DNA of 56,453 nucleotides. Origin: a bacterium (GTDB taxonomy: Bacteria > Bacillota > Clostridia > Lachnospirales > Lachnospiraceae). The position numbers and the translations under genes are program-made. Where the stretch lies: positions 1 to 56,453 of the forward strand of contig JAUNJY010000028.1 in assembly GCA_030535455.1 (NCBI GenBank). Reading direction: 5' to 3'. Position 1 is the stretch's first letter. Each line of letters begins with the position of its first letter. The notes beneath the pieces were generated by a model. The model did no database searches. It had not been told where the DNA came from and worked only from the letters and a program-made list of their open reading frames with translations. Shown piece by piece: positions 1-7,585 of this stretch.

Positions 1-2
1 TA

Positions 3-179
3 TCATTTGAACAATTATATATTAATGAAAAAATGTATGATAAACTTAAAGCTGTAGTAGATAAGAAATTTAGTCATCAAATGTATTTCATAAAGATAAA
101 ACAAGGATATATTGTTTCAATTGAAAGTTCTATGAACAGCGCTGATATGGAAATAGTCTGGAATACTATGATTGAATAG
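3..179 (+). CDS. 3' end of a small unrecognised protein (partial)
   Basis: An open frame runs from the window edge to a TAG stop and gives 58 residues ending in VWNTMIE. The start lies outside the window. I do not recognise a family. The stop is followed within 15 nt by the first copy of an intergenic repeat that also follows the gene ending at 1727, so this is probably another member of the same array of small immunity-like genes. That role is inference from context only. Confidence 0.55.
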   Translation, partial: SFEQLYINEKMYDKLKAVVDKKFSHQMYFIKIKQGYIVSIESSMNSADMEIVWNTMIE

Positions 180-192
180 ACCGAGTTATGTA

Positions 193-468
193 GGCAATAA
201 TAAAGGCAAGGGAGACGTGACTCCCTTGCTCAGCCAAGAATATTACAAAGAATTATGCTTTTGTAGGCCCCACATTATTAAATACCTATCCTTTTAGTGT
301 ATGCCGATTATTTTAATGCTAAGGATATTAGTGAAATTATAATTTCAAAGAAGCTACAAATCACCAATAGTAATGTGAGCATTTCTATTTTACTCATAGA
401 ATTACCTACTTTCAAGAAACTAAAAGCAGAGTCTATGTAATATTACTTGGCTACATATATGTTACCAA
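193..468 (+). repeat. Intergenic repeat, copy A (immunity-gene array)
   Basis: This gene-free stretch is a diverged copy of 1747-2022. The first 22 nt are identical in both and open the repeat with GGCAATAATAAAGG. They run into a hairpin with arms GGCAAGGGAG and CTCCCTTGC. Later shared blocks include ATAATTTCAA, CTAAAAGCAG and ACTTGGCTACATA. Both copies begin 14-20 nt after a stop codon. No T-run follows the hairpin, so terminator activity is uncertain. From 469 to 591 I see nothing further. Confidence 0.75.
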
Positions 469-591
469 ATATGTAGTATGAATAATATAGAATTGTAATT
501 AATGAGAGTATTGGTGATTTTTTAAACTCTCATTTAGTGTAGATGCGGGGAACCGTATCACAAGCAGGGGCGTATCTTGAGAATGATCTAA

Positions 592-840
592 ATAAATAAG
601 AATATTACATGGTTTATAGAAAAGTACTTAAACATTATATTTATTGCTAAGATGCAGATTGCGTTAAAAGAATGTGCAGAGACTGAATATTGGTTTGAGA
701 TTTTGAAGAGAACGGGATATATGGAGACAAAGTACATAGCATTGATAGAGAAAAATGAAGAATTAAAGAGAATGTTAATTGCGATGTTGAAGACAAGTAA
801 GAATTCTAAGAATACTATAAAAGAAAATGGAGAGAGATAG
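592..840 (+). pseudogene. Truncated four-helix-bundle (S23-type) protein
   Basis: The frame reads FIAKMQIALKECAETEYW and then a leucine-rich helix ending LKTSKNSK. This matches the C-terminal half of the four-helix-bundle family once called S23 ribosomal protein, often encoded near 23S rRNA inserts and in accessory loci. Full-length members have about 115-130 residues, with an N-terminal half carrying a conserved SIGANI-type motif. None of that is present: the frame is closed by TAA just upstream and the sequence before FIAKM is unrelated. An internal ATG at 652 could give a 62-residue product but I see no good ribosome binding site. The 3' end carries the Shine-Dalgarno sequence of the next gene. 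Confidence 0.6.
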
Positions 841-841
841 A

Positions 842-1306
842 ATGAATTTACCTATACAGGCGTTTTGTTTAAAGGGATATGGAAAAGATAAAGTGGTATT
901 AACTATTGATAGAATTCTAGGTTATCCAGAGAGTACTAGCTACGAGGGTGGATATGATGTAGTGGGAAGAGTTGAAATACAAGCAGGGAATTATTATGTG
1001 ACTAGCGAAAAATACATTTTTGCAACAGGAACACTATATCGTTTTGTTAAGGAATTACAAAGATGTTATAAAACATTAAATGGGGTAGCAACATATCAAA
1101 TGCTTTTGGAAAATGAACTGATATTTAGAATTGAAATGGGGACAGGTGGACATGCAACTATTATAGGAACCTATCAGGAAAGACCGGATGTAGAAAATAT
1201 TTTGAATTTTGAAATGCAGACAGACCAAACTTACTTCAATTCAGTAATTCAAGACATAGAAAAGCTGAAAAAGATTTTTGGAGATTTTGAAGGAAAAATA
1301 GAGTAA
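842..1306 (+). CDS. Small immunity-like protein (possibly WapI-type)
   Basis: A 154-residue soluble protein, predicted beta-rich, with no signal peptide. The C-terminal part (GTGGHATIIGTYQ, then FEMQTDQTYF and a terminal helix) resembles the layout of WapI-type immunity proteins, which neutralise secreted polymorphic toxins. The match is from memory of family layout and is weak. I chose the ATG at 842 because GGAGAG lies 5-8 nt upstream; an upstream ATG at 827 is in frame but lacks a ribosome binding site. The gene sits between two copies of an intergenic repeat, as expected for immunity arrays. No toxin gene is visible in the window. Confidence 0.5.
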   Translation: MNLPIQAFCLKGYGKDKVVLTIDRILGYPESTSYEGGYDVVGRVEIQAGNYYVTSEKYIFATGTLYRFVKELQRCYKTLNGVATYQMLLENELIFRIEMGTGGHATIIGTYQERPDVENILNFEMQTDQTYFNSVIQDIEKLKKIFGDFEGKIE

Positions 1307-1328
1307 GTTAAGTAGGATATAGACTAAA

Positions 1329-1727
1329 ATGCTTACTCTCCTTTGCTATAGATACGGAGAACCATTTTTGGGTGTTGGAGACTTCTGTGGCTTATCTGAT
1401 AAAGTAATAGAAAGCAATTGTAATTTGACAGATTTAGAGTGGGATGGTAATGAAGTTTATATCTATAATTCTGAGGATATTGAAGAACTAGTTATAAATG
1501 GATTGAAAATCATTATTGCATGGAAAATTCAAATGGAAAAAGAGTATATGGATATTCCATTTGATATTTTTCTTTCCATTGATACTGGAGATGAAGAGAT
1601 AAGCCCATCAGCAACACTAAGGTTTTATGTAGTAAGAAACGGAGAACATTACATTATTCCTTCGCAAAAGGAACTTGATGAGTTTGAACATCCAGTTCTC
1701 ATGGAACAGATCAATTATAAGTTATAG
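1329..1727 (+). CDS. Small acidic protein, probable immunity protein
   Basis: A 132-residue acidic cytoplasmic protein with an alternating beta/alpha pattern and no membrane segment. I do not recognise a named domain. It starts 22 nt after the previous stop and is followed within 20 nt by repeat copy B. Size, acidity, isolation and the flanking repeat all fit an orphan immunity gene, but this is inference. The ribosome binding site is poor (TAGGAT about 10 nt upstream). Confidence 0.55.
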   Translation: MLTLLCYRYGEPFLGVGDFCGLSDKVIESNCNLTDLEWDGNEVYIYNSEDIEELVINGLKIIIAWKIQMEKEYMDIPFDIFLSIDTGDEEISPSATLRFYVVRNGEHYIIPSQKELDEFEHPVLMEQINYKL

Positions 1728-1746
1728 TTTTATAATATGATATATT

Positions 1747-2022
1747 GGCAATAATAAAGGCAAGGGAGTTTATGCCTCCCTTGCCCTGCCAAGAACATTA
1801 TCGCAATGCCTACTTTTGTAGGAATCCCCCAAGTTGACAATTTACTTATCCAACCGTTTTTATTACTTATTTAGGATGGTAATTAGTGCAATGATAATTT
1901 CAATGAAATTTCATAGCACAAGAAGTAGTGTTAGTACTTCTATTGTTGTCATAGGAAATCACCTACGTTCATGAATACTAAAAGCAGGGAGAGATAATGT
2001 GACTTGGCTACATAGATGTTAT
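1747..2022 (+). repeat. Intergenic repeat, copy B (immunity-gene array)
   Basis: Second copy of the repeat described at 193-468, with the same opening 22 nt and a hairpin of GGCAAGGGAG against CTCCCTTGCC. Diverged but alignable blocks follow over about 275 nt. The remaining gene-free stretch, 2023-2150, is AT-rich and shows no structure I can name. Confidence 0.75.
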
Positions 2023-2150
2023 CAGATTGATGAAACAGAAGGTTGAAAGAATATAGAGATCAAATGTTTTATTAAAAAATCGAGTAAACAAACGCCTATT
2101 ATTCTATTTAATACCCAGGAAGATATGTATATACATGGGTAGTGTAGGCA

Positions 2151-2205
2151 AAAAAAAGAGCTGTCTCCAGCCCATATAGTTATATATTGGTTGGGAACAG
2201 CTCTT
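2151..2205 (-). terminator. Terminator of the DUF1292 gene
   Basis: On the minus strand the arms AAGAGCTGT and ACAGCTCTT flank an AT-rich loop and are followed by a run of T. It lies just downstream of the DUF1292 stop codon. Confidence 0.85.
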
Positions 2206-2216
2206 AAAAACGAAGA

Positions 2217-2543
2217 TTATTTTTCTTCTTCGTCATCGCCTAACATTTCATCATATTCCATATCATCAAGTAACATGTCATATGCATCAGCAACAGCATC
2301 GAATTCTTCATCTTCTTCGATGTTGTCTAATTGCATTTCGTCACCATTTTTGCTGAAACGGTATAAGAATACTTCTTCAGATTCATCATCTAATGGAAGT
2401 AAAGCAATATATTGTTTTTCAGCAACTGGGAAGATAGCAACTACAGCACATTCAAGTTCTGTATCATCATCTAAAGTAAGAGTTACTGTCATTTCTTCGT
2501 CTTCTTGTAATCCAAGTTCTAAATTAATATCTTTTTCAGTCAT
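2217..2543 (-). CDS. DUF1292 domain protein
   Basis: A 108-residue, very acidic protein typical of DUF1292 (YrzB-like) proteins, which are widespread in Firmicutes and have no settled function. The order is characteristic: an acidic N-terminus, a beta-strand block (TVTLTLDDD, then CAVVAIFPVAEKQYIALLPL), a strand reading VFLYRF, and an acidic C-terminus ending DDEEEK. In many Clostridia this gene lies beside ruvX (yqgF) and Fur genes; here it stands alone. It is divergent from the next gene and has its own terminator. Confidence 0.9.
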   Translation of the reverse strand: MTEKDINLELGLQEDEEMTVTLTLDDDTELECAVVAIFPVAEKQYIALLPLDDESEEVFLYRFSKNGDEMQLDNIEEDEEFDAVADAYDMLLDDMEYDEMLGDDEEEK

Positions 2544-2772
2544 TTAATTTACCTCGTTATATTATTAAGTGTGTAGCATATTAAATAGGAATTATTACCT
2601 AAACATCACTTATTATGAATGTAACAGAAATAATTTAAAAAAGCAAGGCATTAAAAGTAAAGTTATTTCATATAATGGCGATAGAGAATAAAAGCAACTG
2701 CTTATTCTGTGCATTTTATATGAATTCTAATAGAATTCTTTGAGTTATTAGGTATAAAGTAGTAAAAAAACA

Positions 2773-2800
2773 TTGACAATAAAGTAAAATAGCATAAAAT
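2773..2800 (+). promoter_or_regulatory. SigA-type promoter for the low-complexity protein
   Basis: TTGACA and TAAAAT are separated by 16 nt, 44 nt upstream of the GTG start at 2844. The rest of the 300-nt divergent gap is AT-rich with no other structure seen. Confidence 0.55.
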
Positions 2801-2843
2801 AAGTAAGTGTAAATCTTTATAGAATGAGAGAGGAGAACATTTC

Positions 2844-3623
2844 GTGGTTACAACCAATGCTAATGATAGCAGACCAAAAGAAAATGCGCGCCGTGAGGAC
2901 AACAGAGGTAACAGAGGTGCTAGTCAAAATAGGAGCTACAACAAGACTGAAAGATCCTATAATAAGTCAGAAGGAAATTACAACAAGAGCGATCGTCCAT
3001 ATAACAAGTCTGACAAACCATATAATCGAAGTGATAAACCATATAACAGATCAGATAAACCTTATAACAGAGGGGAACGTACTGAACGTAATGGAGAAGC
3101 TTCTGAGAGAGGCGAAAGAAGCTACAACCGTAGCGATAGACCTTATAACAAAGGCGAAAGAACTTATAACAGAGACGGTCAAAACAGACCATATAACAGA
3201 GATGGTCAAAGGAGACCTTACAAGAAAGACGGAAAAAGCATACCATATAATAAAGATGGCCAAAGCAGACCTTATAATAAAGATAGAAAACCTAATTCTT
3301 ATGGACGTGACATGAATAAAGGCGGCTATGGCAAGGATGATGATTACGAAGGTAATCGTTTTGCTAAAGGCAATGGAAGAGACCAGAAATCAGCAAAGAC
3401 TTCATCTAAGGAAAAAGAGGCACAACCAGATAAGTTTGTAGCTGCAAATCGTCTAGAAAAAGAGAAAAAGGCGATGCAGAAAAAGATTCAAGAAAGCAAA
3501 AAAGAAAAAAGCAATCGTCCTCAAATGAAACGTAAAAGAACGAACAACATCGACTGGACAAAAGGCTATGAAAATGGACTTTACGGCGATGACGATGATG
3601 ACGATTATTCATCATATTTATAA
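2844..3623 (+). CDS. Low-complexity basic protein with YNK/YNR repeats
   Basis: A 259-residue hydrophilic protein. Residues about 30-150 are built from degenerate 7-8 residue repeats such as PYNKSDK, PYNRSDK and RPYNRDGQ. A Lys/Glu/Gln-rich, probably helical stretch follows, then MKRKRTNNIDW and an acidic tail (DDDDDDYSSYL). There is no signal peptide or membrane segment. The composition (Arg, Lys, Asn, Tyr, Gly) is typical of disordered RNA-binding tails, such as those on DEAD-box helicases, but no folded domain is attached. The GTG start is preceded by AGAGGAGAA at proper spacing. Another frame is open across the repeats but is a by-product of them. Function unknown. Confidence 0.65.
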   Translation: MVTTNANDSRPKENARREDNRGNRGASQNRSYNKTERSYNKSEGNYNKSDRPYNKSDKPYNRSDKPYNRSDKPYNRGERTERNGEASERGERSYNRSDRPYNKGERTYNRDGQNRPYNRDGQRRPYKKDGKSIPYNKDGQSRPYNKDRKPNSYGRDMNKGGYGKDDDYEGNRFAKGNGRDQKSAKTSSKEKEAQPDKFVAANRLEKEKKAMQKKIQESKKEKSNRPQMKRKRTNNIDWTKGYENGLYGDDDDDDYSSYL

Positions 3624-3757
3624 GATAAACGATTAGAAACCCACAGAGTGAGTTTGTAATCATAATTGCAACAGGAAGCTAAGGTAATGGAAGCATTGCT
3701 TTAGCTGTTGTTTGCTTAAATAAGGGTGGTACCGCTTAATTGTGGACCACCTTTTTT
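3624..3757 (+). promoter_or_regulatory. T-box-like leader or remnant with terminator
   Basis: AGGGTGGTACCGC at 3723-3735 matches the conserved T-box sequence that binds the tRNA acceptor end. It overlaps a terminator (GGTGGT against ACCACC, then six T), as in true T-boxes. A strong hairpin with loop GAAG lies upstream at about 3670-3711, in the place of stem III. Only about 100 nt separate the T-box from the preceding stop codon, and I cannot find stem I or a specifier codon. The next gene is a helicase, not an amino-acid gene. I infer a truncated T-box left by deletion or recombination, or a minimal variant. Confidence 0.55.
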
Positions 3758-3823
3758 AGTATATAGGATGCCAGTATTCGGGCAGACTTAATAGTAGAAA
3801 GTATTAAAGGAAAGGAACCGGGC

Positions 3824-6229
3824 ATGGAAGAAAAGCAACAACATATGATTAAAATCTCCGTAAGGAACCTGGTAGAGTTTATACTCAGGTCAGGTAATAT
3901 TGACAGCTCTTCGGTGGGAGTAGCCGATAAAGAAGCGATGCTAAAAGGAAGCAAGCTTCACCGAAAGCTTCAAAGACGTATGGGGTCTGATTATACGGCT
4001 GAATATCCATTAGCCCTGGAAGTTCCTGTTACGTATGAGGGAAATTCTTTTATTATAAAGATCGAGGGACGGGCTGACGGTATCTTGTTAAAGCAAGAAG
4101 ACGAGCATACCCCAGGAGTGTTTATTGATGAAATAAAAGGAGTCTATTTAGATGTATTAAAGCTGGAGGAACCAATTGGCGTCCACCTTGCTCAGGCAAA
4201 ATGCTATGCCTATATGTATGCCACTCTTAAAAAGGAGAAAAAGATGGGGGTACGGATGACCTATGCTAATCTGGAGTCAGAAGTAACCAAATATTTTGAA
4301 CAGGTATACGAATTACAAGAACTGACAGCCTGGTTCGACCATTTAATAAATGAATATGCAAAATGGGCCAATTTTCAAATACAGTGGCAAGAAGAGCGAA
4401 ATCAGTCAATTAAGCAGATGGAGTTTCCGTTTACTTATCGAGAAGGACAGAAAAAACTTGTAACAGGGGTATATCAGACGATTTTAAGAGAAAAACGCCT
4501 GTATATTGAGGCGCCCACAGGAGTAGGAAAGACGATTTCTACAGTATTTCCTACGGTAAAGGCAATGGGAGAAGGTCTGGTATCTAAAATATTTTATTTA
4601 ACAGCTAAGACCATAACACGAACGGTTGCACTGGATACCTTTTCTATTCTGAAAGAGGCAGGTACCAAGCTGAAGACAGTGACCTTGACTGCAAAAGAAA
4701 AAATCTGCTGTCTAGATAGTGTGAATTGTGGTCCGGAGAGCTGTGAACGGGCGCTAGGACATTTTGATCGGGTAAACGATGCCGTTTATGACTTGATTAC
4801 TCACGAAATGACAATAAGCCGAGAAACCATTGAACAGTACGCAGCAGATTATAATGTCTGTCCTTTTGAAATGGGATTGGACGTATCCTTATGGGTGGAT
4901 GCCATTGTCTGTGATTACAATTATGCCTTTGATCCATCGGCATCCCTAAAACGTTTCTTTCAAAATGAGAAGAAGCAGGACTATGTATTTTTAATCGATG
5001 AAGCTCATAATTTAGTGGATCGAGCAAGGGAAATGTATAGTGCGACGCTGAAGAAAGAGGATTTTCTTTTAGTAAAAAATATTATTGGCGAACGAAGCAA
5101 GAAACTTAGAGGATATCTTGAGTCTTGTAATAGAGACTTGCTTAGCATGAAGCGTGAGTCAGAAGAGTATATGATTCGCAAGGATATCGACAATTTTGTA
5201 TTACATTTACTTCGGTTAAGCAGCGAGTATTATGAATTCCTGCGAGAACATCAGTCGTTTGAACAACGGGAAATAGTGCTTAATTTTTATTTTGAACTGC
5301 AGCAGTTTTTAAATATGCATGATCTGTTTAATGATAAATATCTGGCATATACGGATTTCACCAGCCAGCGTGAGTTTATCATACGGTTACAGTGTATGGA
5401 CCCATCCACTAATCTAAATGCTTGTTTGGAAAAGGGGCGAAGTGCCATCTTCTTTTCGGCCACATTATTGCCAATCACTTATTACAAGGAACAGCTAGCA
5501 GGGAGAAAAGATGATTATGCAATTTATGCAGACTCTATTTTTCAACCAGAGAAGAGATTATTAGTGATTGGAAATGATATTTCGACTAAATACACAAGAC
5601 GAAATAAAAGTGAGTATGAGAAGATTGCCAGCTATATCGAGCAGGTAGCATTACAGAAGATTGGAAACTATCTTGTGTTCTTTCCTTCTTACCAATATAT
5701 GAATCAGATACTGGAGGTATTTGAAGAACGAAGCATAGCAGGAGAGTCTAAGTTAATCGACTCTATTTTTGTCCAGAGTACTGCAATGACAGAGCAGGAA
5801 AAGGAAGAGTTTTTAAATCGTTTTGCCCATGAGCCTAATATTAGCTGTATTGGTTTTTGCGTTATGGGTGGCATATTTAGCGAAGGAATTGATTTAAAGG
5901 CTGATCGACTGATTGGTTCCATTATCGTTGGGACTGGACTGCCCATGGTATGTACAGAAAAAGAAATTTTTCGAAATTACTATGAAGAGAGAAATGGACA
6001 AGGATTTGCCTATTCCTATCTTTACAACGGAATGAATAAAGTATTGCAGTCCGGAGGCAGAGTAATTCGAACTGAAGAAGATCAGGGCGTGATCGTGCTG
6101 CTTGATCAGCGTTTTCTGACAGAACCATACTTGGAGCTGTTCCCTAGAGAATGGTTCCCATACAGTATTGCAACTCAGCATACGATAGGCCCGATAGTAA
6201 AAGGGTTCTGGGAAAGCCGGGATAACTAA
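3824..6229 (+). CDS. RecB-like nuclease fused to XPD/DinG-type helicase
   Basis: An 801-residue cytoplasmic DNA-processing enzyme. Residues 1-150 carry PD-(D/E)XK features: GRAD with D85, E103-I-K105, and a QxxxY-like AQAKCY. From about 210 comes a superfamily 2 helicase of the XPD/DinG group: Walker A APTGVGKT (K236), DEAH at 392-395, and C-terminal motif GGRVIRTEED. Cysteines 295/296, 302, 307 and 346 sit where XPD-type helicases bind a 4Fe-4S cluster. The family unwinds DNA 5' to 3'; the nuclease part suggests processing in repair. The gene stands alone, behind the T-box-like leader. Similar fusions occur in other Lachnospiraceae, as I recall. Confidence 0.8.
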   Translation: MEEKQQHMIKISVRNLVEFILRSGNIDSSSVGVADKEAMLKGSKLHRKLQRRMGSDYTAEYPLALEVPVTYEGNSFIIKIEGRADGILLKQEDEHTPGVFIDEIKGVYLDVLKLEEPIGVHLAQAKCYAYMYATLKKEKKMGVRMTYANLESEVTKYFEQVYELQELTAWFDHLINEYAKWANFQIQWQEERNQSIKQMEFPFTYREGQKKLVTGVYQTILREKRLYIEAPTGVGKTISTVFPTVKAMGEGLVSKIFYLTAKTITRTVALDTFSILKEAGTKLKTVTLTAKEKICCLDSVNCGPESCERALGHFDRVNDAVYDLITHEMTISRETIEQYAADYNVCPFEMGLDVSLWVDAIVCDYNYAFDPSASLKRFFQNEKKQDYVFLIDEAHNLVDRAREMYSATLKKEDFLLVKNIIGERSKKLRGYLESCNRDLLSMKRESEEYMIRKDIDNFVLHLLRLSSEYYEFLREHQSFEQREIVLNFYFELQQFLNMHDLFNDKYLAYTDFTSQREFIIRLQCMDPSTNLNACLEKGRSAIFFSATLLPITYYKEQLAGRKDDYAIYADSIFQPEKRLLVIGNDISTKYTRRNKSEYEKIASYIEQVALQKIGNYLVFFPSYQYMNQILEVFEERSIAGESKLIDSIFVQSTAMTEQEKEEFLNRFAHEPNISCIGFCVMGGIFSEGIDLKADRLIGSIIVGTGLPMVCTEKEIFRNYYEERNGQGFAYSYLYNGMNKVLQSGGRVIRTEEDQGVIVLLDQRFLTEPYLELFPREWFPYSIATQHTIGPIVKGFWESRDN

Positions 6230-6270
6230 ATAAAGCATCCTCAATGATAACGCATGAGGATGCCTTATTT
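6228..6270. terminator. Bidirectional terminator between convergent genes
   Basis: A long near-perfect inverted repeat (AAATAAAGCATCCTCA against TGAGGATGCCTTATTT) overlaps the helicase stop codon. The T-rich arms allow termination in both directions. Confidence 0.8.
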
Positions 6271-6279
6271 AATTTACGC

Positions 6280-6327
6280 GACTGTCGCGATAACCAGAGA
6301 AACTCACAAAGCATGTTCTTCTGGTTT
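6280..6327 (-). repeat. ~50-nt 3'-UTR repeat, copy 1
   Basis: Shares 23 identical nt, starting GACTGTCGCGATAACCAG, with 49278-49326, and a second block TTCTTCTGGTTT. Both copies lie at the 3' end of a minus-strand gene. Read on the minus strand it forms a hairpin, AACCAGA to TCTGGTT, followed by a GC-rich palindrome CGCGACAGTCGCG in this copy. It may act as a terminator or RNA-stability element. Confidence 0.7.
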
Positions 6328-6330
6328 CAG

Positions 6331-7365
6331 TTAAAATTGTTTCAGCTTATTACTTAAAGTTTCTACGGTCTCTGATGGCTCGTAATCTTTTGTCCCAAAT
6401 AAGAAACTATGAAGCTCGGTAACGTTAGAGGACAGTGTATTTGGAATTAATACAGCAGCCTTATTTACATAAGCATCACGGTATTTGGAAGGAAAACCGG
6501 CCTGGTCTACAATCTTGTAGCTGTTTACATCTTTTGCAAGCATAAGAAGGTCTGCTAAGTTATAGCTTGTAGCAACCTGAGGCAGCATATCGTTTACGAT
6601 GCCAACAAGGGAGACAACGGAAGTATCTTTTGCTTTGGTCAAGATTGCCTTGATTACCGTACGCTGACGTTCTGTACGTCTAAAGTCATTTCCGGCAGTC
6701 TTACGGATACGTGCATAAGCCAAAGCCTGTGTACCATCCAGCGTATAGGTACCCGCTTTCTTTATTTCAGGTGACTCAGTTTTGAGTAATTTGTTGCAGT
6801 CCTTGATGTTTTTATTGAGTGCTTTGATTTCATCGGATTCAATCTTGATTTCAACGCCTCCAACCTTATCTACAATATTGGCAACTGCACTAAAGTCAAC
6901 AGTAACAAAATCTTTTAAATTCAAGTCAAAATGTGTGTTTAAAGTAGTAAGGGCAAGCTCGTAGCTGCCTTTTGCATATGCGGCATTAATCTTGCTATAA
7001 CTGTCATTGATCTTAACAAGAGTATCACGATAAACAGAAGAAAGTTTTACCTCTTTTGTTTTCTTGTTAATACTGCATATAATAATAGTATCGCTTCGGG
7101 TAGCGCTAGTCAGATCACTTTCTCTTGAGTCAACGCCGAAGATTGCAATGTTTGTGTAATTGTCTATGTTTTTATCATGAAATGTATTCACTGCAACGTT
7201 GTCCATATTGAGCTTGACTGTATTGACACGGTTAAGCAAGTAGAGAGCGCCGATTGCCAGAGCAAGCAATATAATAAGAATTACTAAAAGAGCAATTAGC
7301 CCTTTGCGATGTTTTTTCTTTTTGTTCACTTTTGTCATATTCTCCATCCTTTCGTTTGTGTCCAT
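6331..7365 (-). CDS. LytR-CpsA-Psr (LCP) family cell-wall ligase
   Basis: A 344-residue membrane-anchored protein that in this family transfers polyprenyl-phosphate-linked glycopolymers to peptidoglycan. A short basic N-terminus is followed by one membrane helix (about residues 20-45) and an extracellular LCP domain. Family motifs are clear: NIAIFGVDSR, TRSDTIIICSIN, SSVYRDTLVKI, KINAAYAKG and LDGTQALAYARIR with DFRRTERQR. These Arg/Asp residues bind the lipid pyrophosphate. No accessory domain follows. It is divergent from htrA and is transcribed alone. Confidence 0.93.
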   Translation of the reverse strand: MDTNERMENMTKVNKKKKHRKGLIALLVILIILLALAIGALYLLNRVNTVKLNMDNVAVNTFHDKNIDNYTNIAIFGVDSRESDLTSATRSDTIIICSINKKTKEVKLSSVYRDTLVKINDSYSKINAAYAKGSYELALTTLNTHFDLNLKDFVTVDFSAVANIVDKVGGVEIKIESDEIKALNKNIKDCNKLLKTESPEIKKAGTYTLDGTQALAYARIRKTAGNDFRRTERQRTVIKAILTKAKDTSVVSLVGIVNDMLPQVATSYNLADLLMLAKDVNSYKIVDQAGFPSKYRDAYVNKAAVLIPNTLSSNVTELHSFLFGTKDYEPSETVETLSNKLKQF

Positions 7366-7502
7366 GGATTAAAAAGTTAGAAACGAAAAGAGCCAGTTTC
7401 TTCCCGTCTATAATACATTAGTTTTTTTATGGGTTCAATAGAAAAACTCTTAATAATGTATGTAGTAAATTAATATAAACTTCACTTAATAGTCACATTT
7501 CG

Positions 7503-7530
7503 TTGCTATTATAATAAAAAATGATACAAT
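7503..7530 (+). promoter_or_regulatory. Candidate htrA promoter
   Basis: TTGCTA and TACAAT are spaced 16 nt, 55 nt upstream of the htrA ATG. The gap is AT-rich and other pairings are possible. Confidence 0.35.
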
Positions 7531-7585
7531 AAAAGCTAATAAGGCATAACTAATAAAAGATTAATAAAGAAAGAAGCGTGAGATA

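Noticed and set aside
541-600. Possible group II intron or self-splicing RNA fragment
   Set aside because: GAACCGTATCACAAGC looks intron-like at first, but no domain V fold or reverse transcriptase is present.
2191-2547. Ser-rich plus-strand ORF of 118 codons
   Set aside because: It is the complement of the acidic DUF1292 gene; Asp/Glu codons read as Ser on the other strand.
2980-3300. Tandem-looking repeats, possible CRISPR
   Set aside because: Units are about 21-24 nt, in frame, encode peptide repeats and have no spacers.
2824-3315. Second long ORF across the YNK-repeat gene
   Set aside because: Short DNA repeats keep several frames open; its protein has no family features and is replaced by the frame with the better ribosome binding site and full length.
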